This document shows, in pieces, positions 6,034-6,095 of a DNA stretch of 6,095 bases. Location: contig CAMLER010000329.1 in the NCBI GenBank assembly GCA_946478915.1, positions 1-6,095 of the forward strand, read 5' to 3'. Source of the DNA: an uncultured Chryseolinea sp. (GTDB lineage: Bacteria > Bacteroidota > Bacteroidia > Cytophagales > Cyclobacteriaceae). The position numbers and the translations under genes are program-made. The first letter of the stretch is position 1, and each line of letters starts with the position of its first letter. The notes beneath the pieces were generated by a model, which was given only the letters and a program-made list of their open reading frames with translations, had not been told where the DNA came from and searched no databases.

Positions 6034-6095
6034 TGCATAAAGATCCTGCGGTTGTGATTACCTAGCCAAAGTGAGAATGATGGGAAAAGGTTGGT

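Noticed and set aside
5651..6040. A 129-codon open frame on the plus strand inside the exported protein gene, with long open minus frames at 5647-5883 and 5754-6029
   Set aside because: These overlap the Arg/Gln/Asn-rich tail. Its biased codons keep other frames open, and the translations show no domain or signal.
6077..6095. ATGATG at the right edge, possible start of another gene
   Set aside because: Only six codons are visible, which is too little to support a coding call.

Overview
The window looks like chromosomal DNA of a Bacteroidota member, most likely of the Cytophagales/Chitinophagales type. This rests on the protein families present, on TAnnTTTG promoter -7 elements, on the absence of clear Shine-Dalgarno sequences before the starts, and on moderate GC content. 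The assignment is inference from gene content; there is no rRNA or other marker gene here.

Layout: (1) Bases 1-1310, minus strand: the N-terminal 436 residues of a membrane sensor (two transmembrane helices around a helical CHASE3/4HB-like domain, a linker, then a GAF domain). The gene runs off the left edge, so its output domain is unknown. It has its own TATCTTTG promoter element. (2) Bases 1514-2623, minus strand: a complete membrane fatty acid desaturase with all three histidine boxes. (3) Bases 2624-3141: a 518-base divergent control region with two outward-facing promoters sharing TTGTACCTTTG, plus a short dyad (TTAGTT-GTA-AACTAA) whose 12-base half recurs inverted on the far side of the promoters. 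(4) Bases 3142-4301, plus strand: three closely spaced genes that probably form an operon, namely an unrecognised 117-residue protein, a cold shock domain protein with a charged N-terminal extension, and a small antibiotic-biosynthesis-monooxygenase-like (ABM) protein. (5) Bases 4302-4641: a non-coding spacer with short repeats and an imperfect palindrome. (6) Bases 4642-6033, plus strand: an exported protein with a Trp/Tyr/Gly-rich repeat domain (DUF6600-like) and a long basic, low-complexity Arg/Gln/Asn tail. The last 62 bases hold no supported feature.

The desaturase (membrane fluidity) and the cold shock operon lie back to back over shared-looking control DNA. This invites a temperature or envelope stress interpretation, but that is inference. 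There are no mobile elements, CRISPR arrays, tRNA or rRNA genes, and no clear new defence or biosynthetic system. The least understood items are the 117-residue protein, the exported repeat protein, and the repeated motif in the divergent control region.
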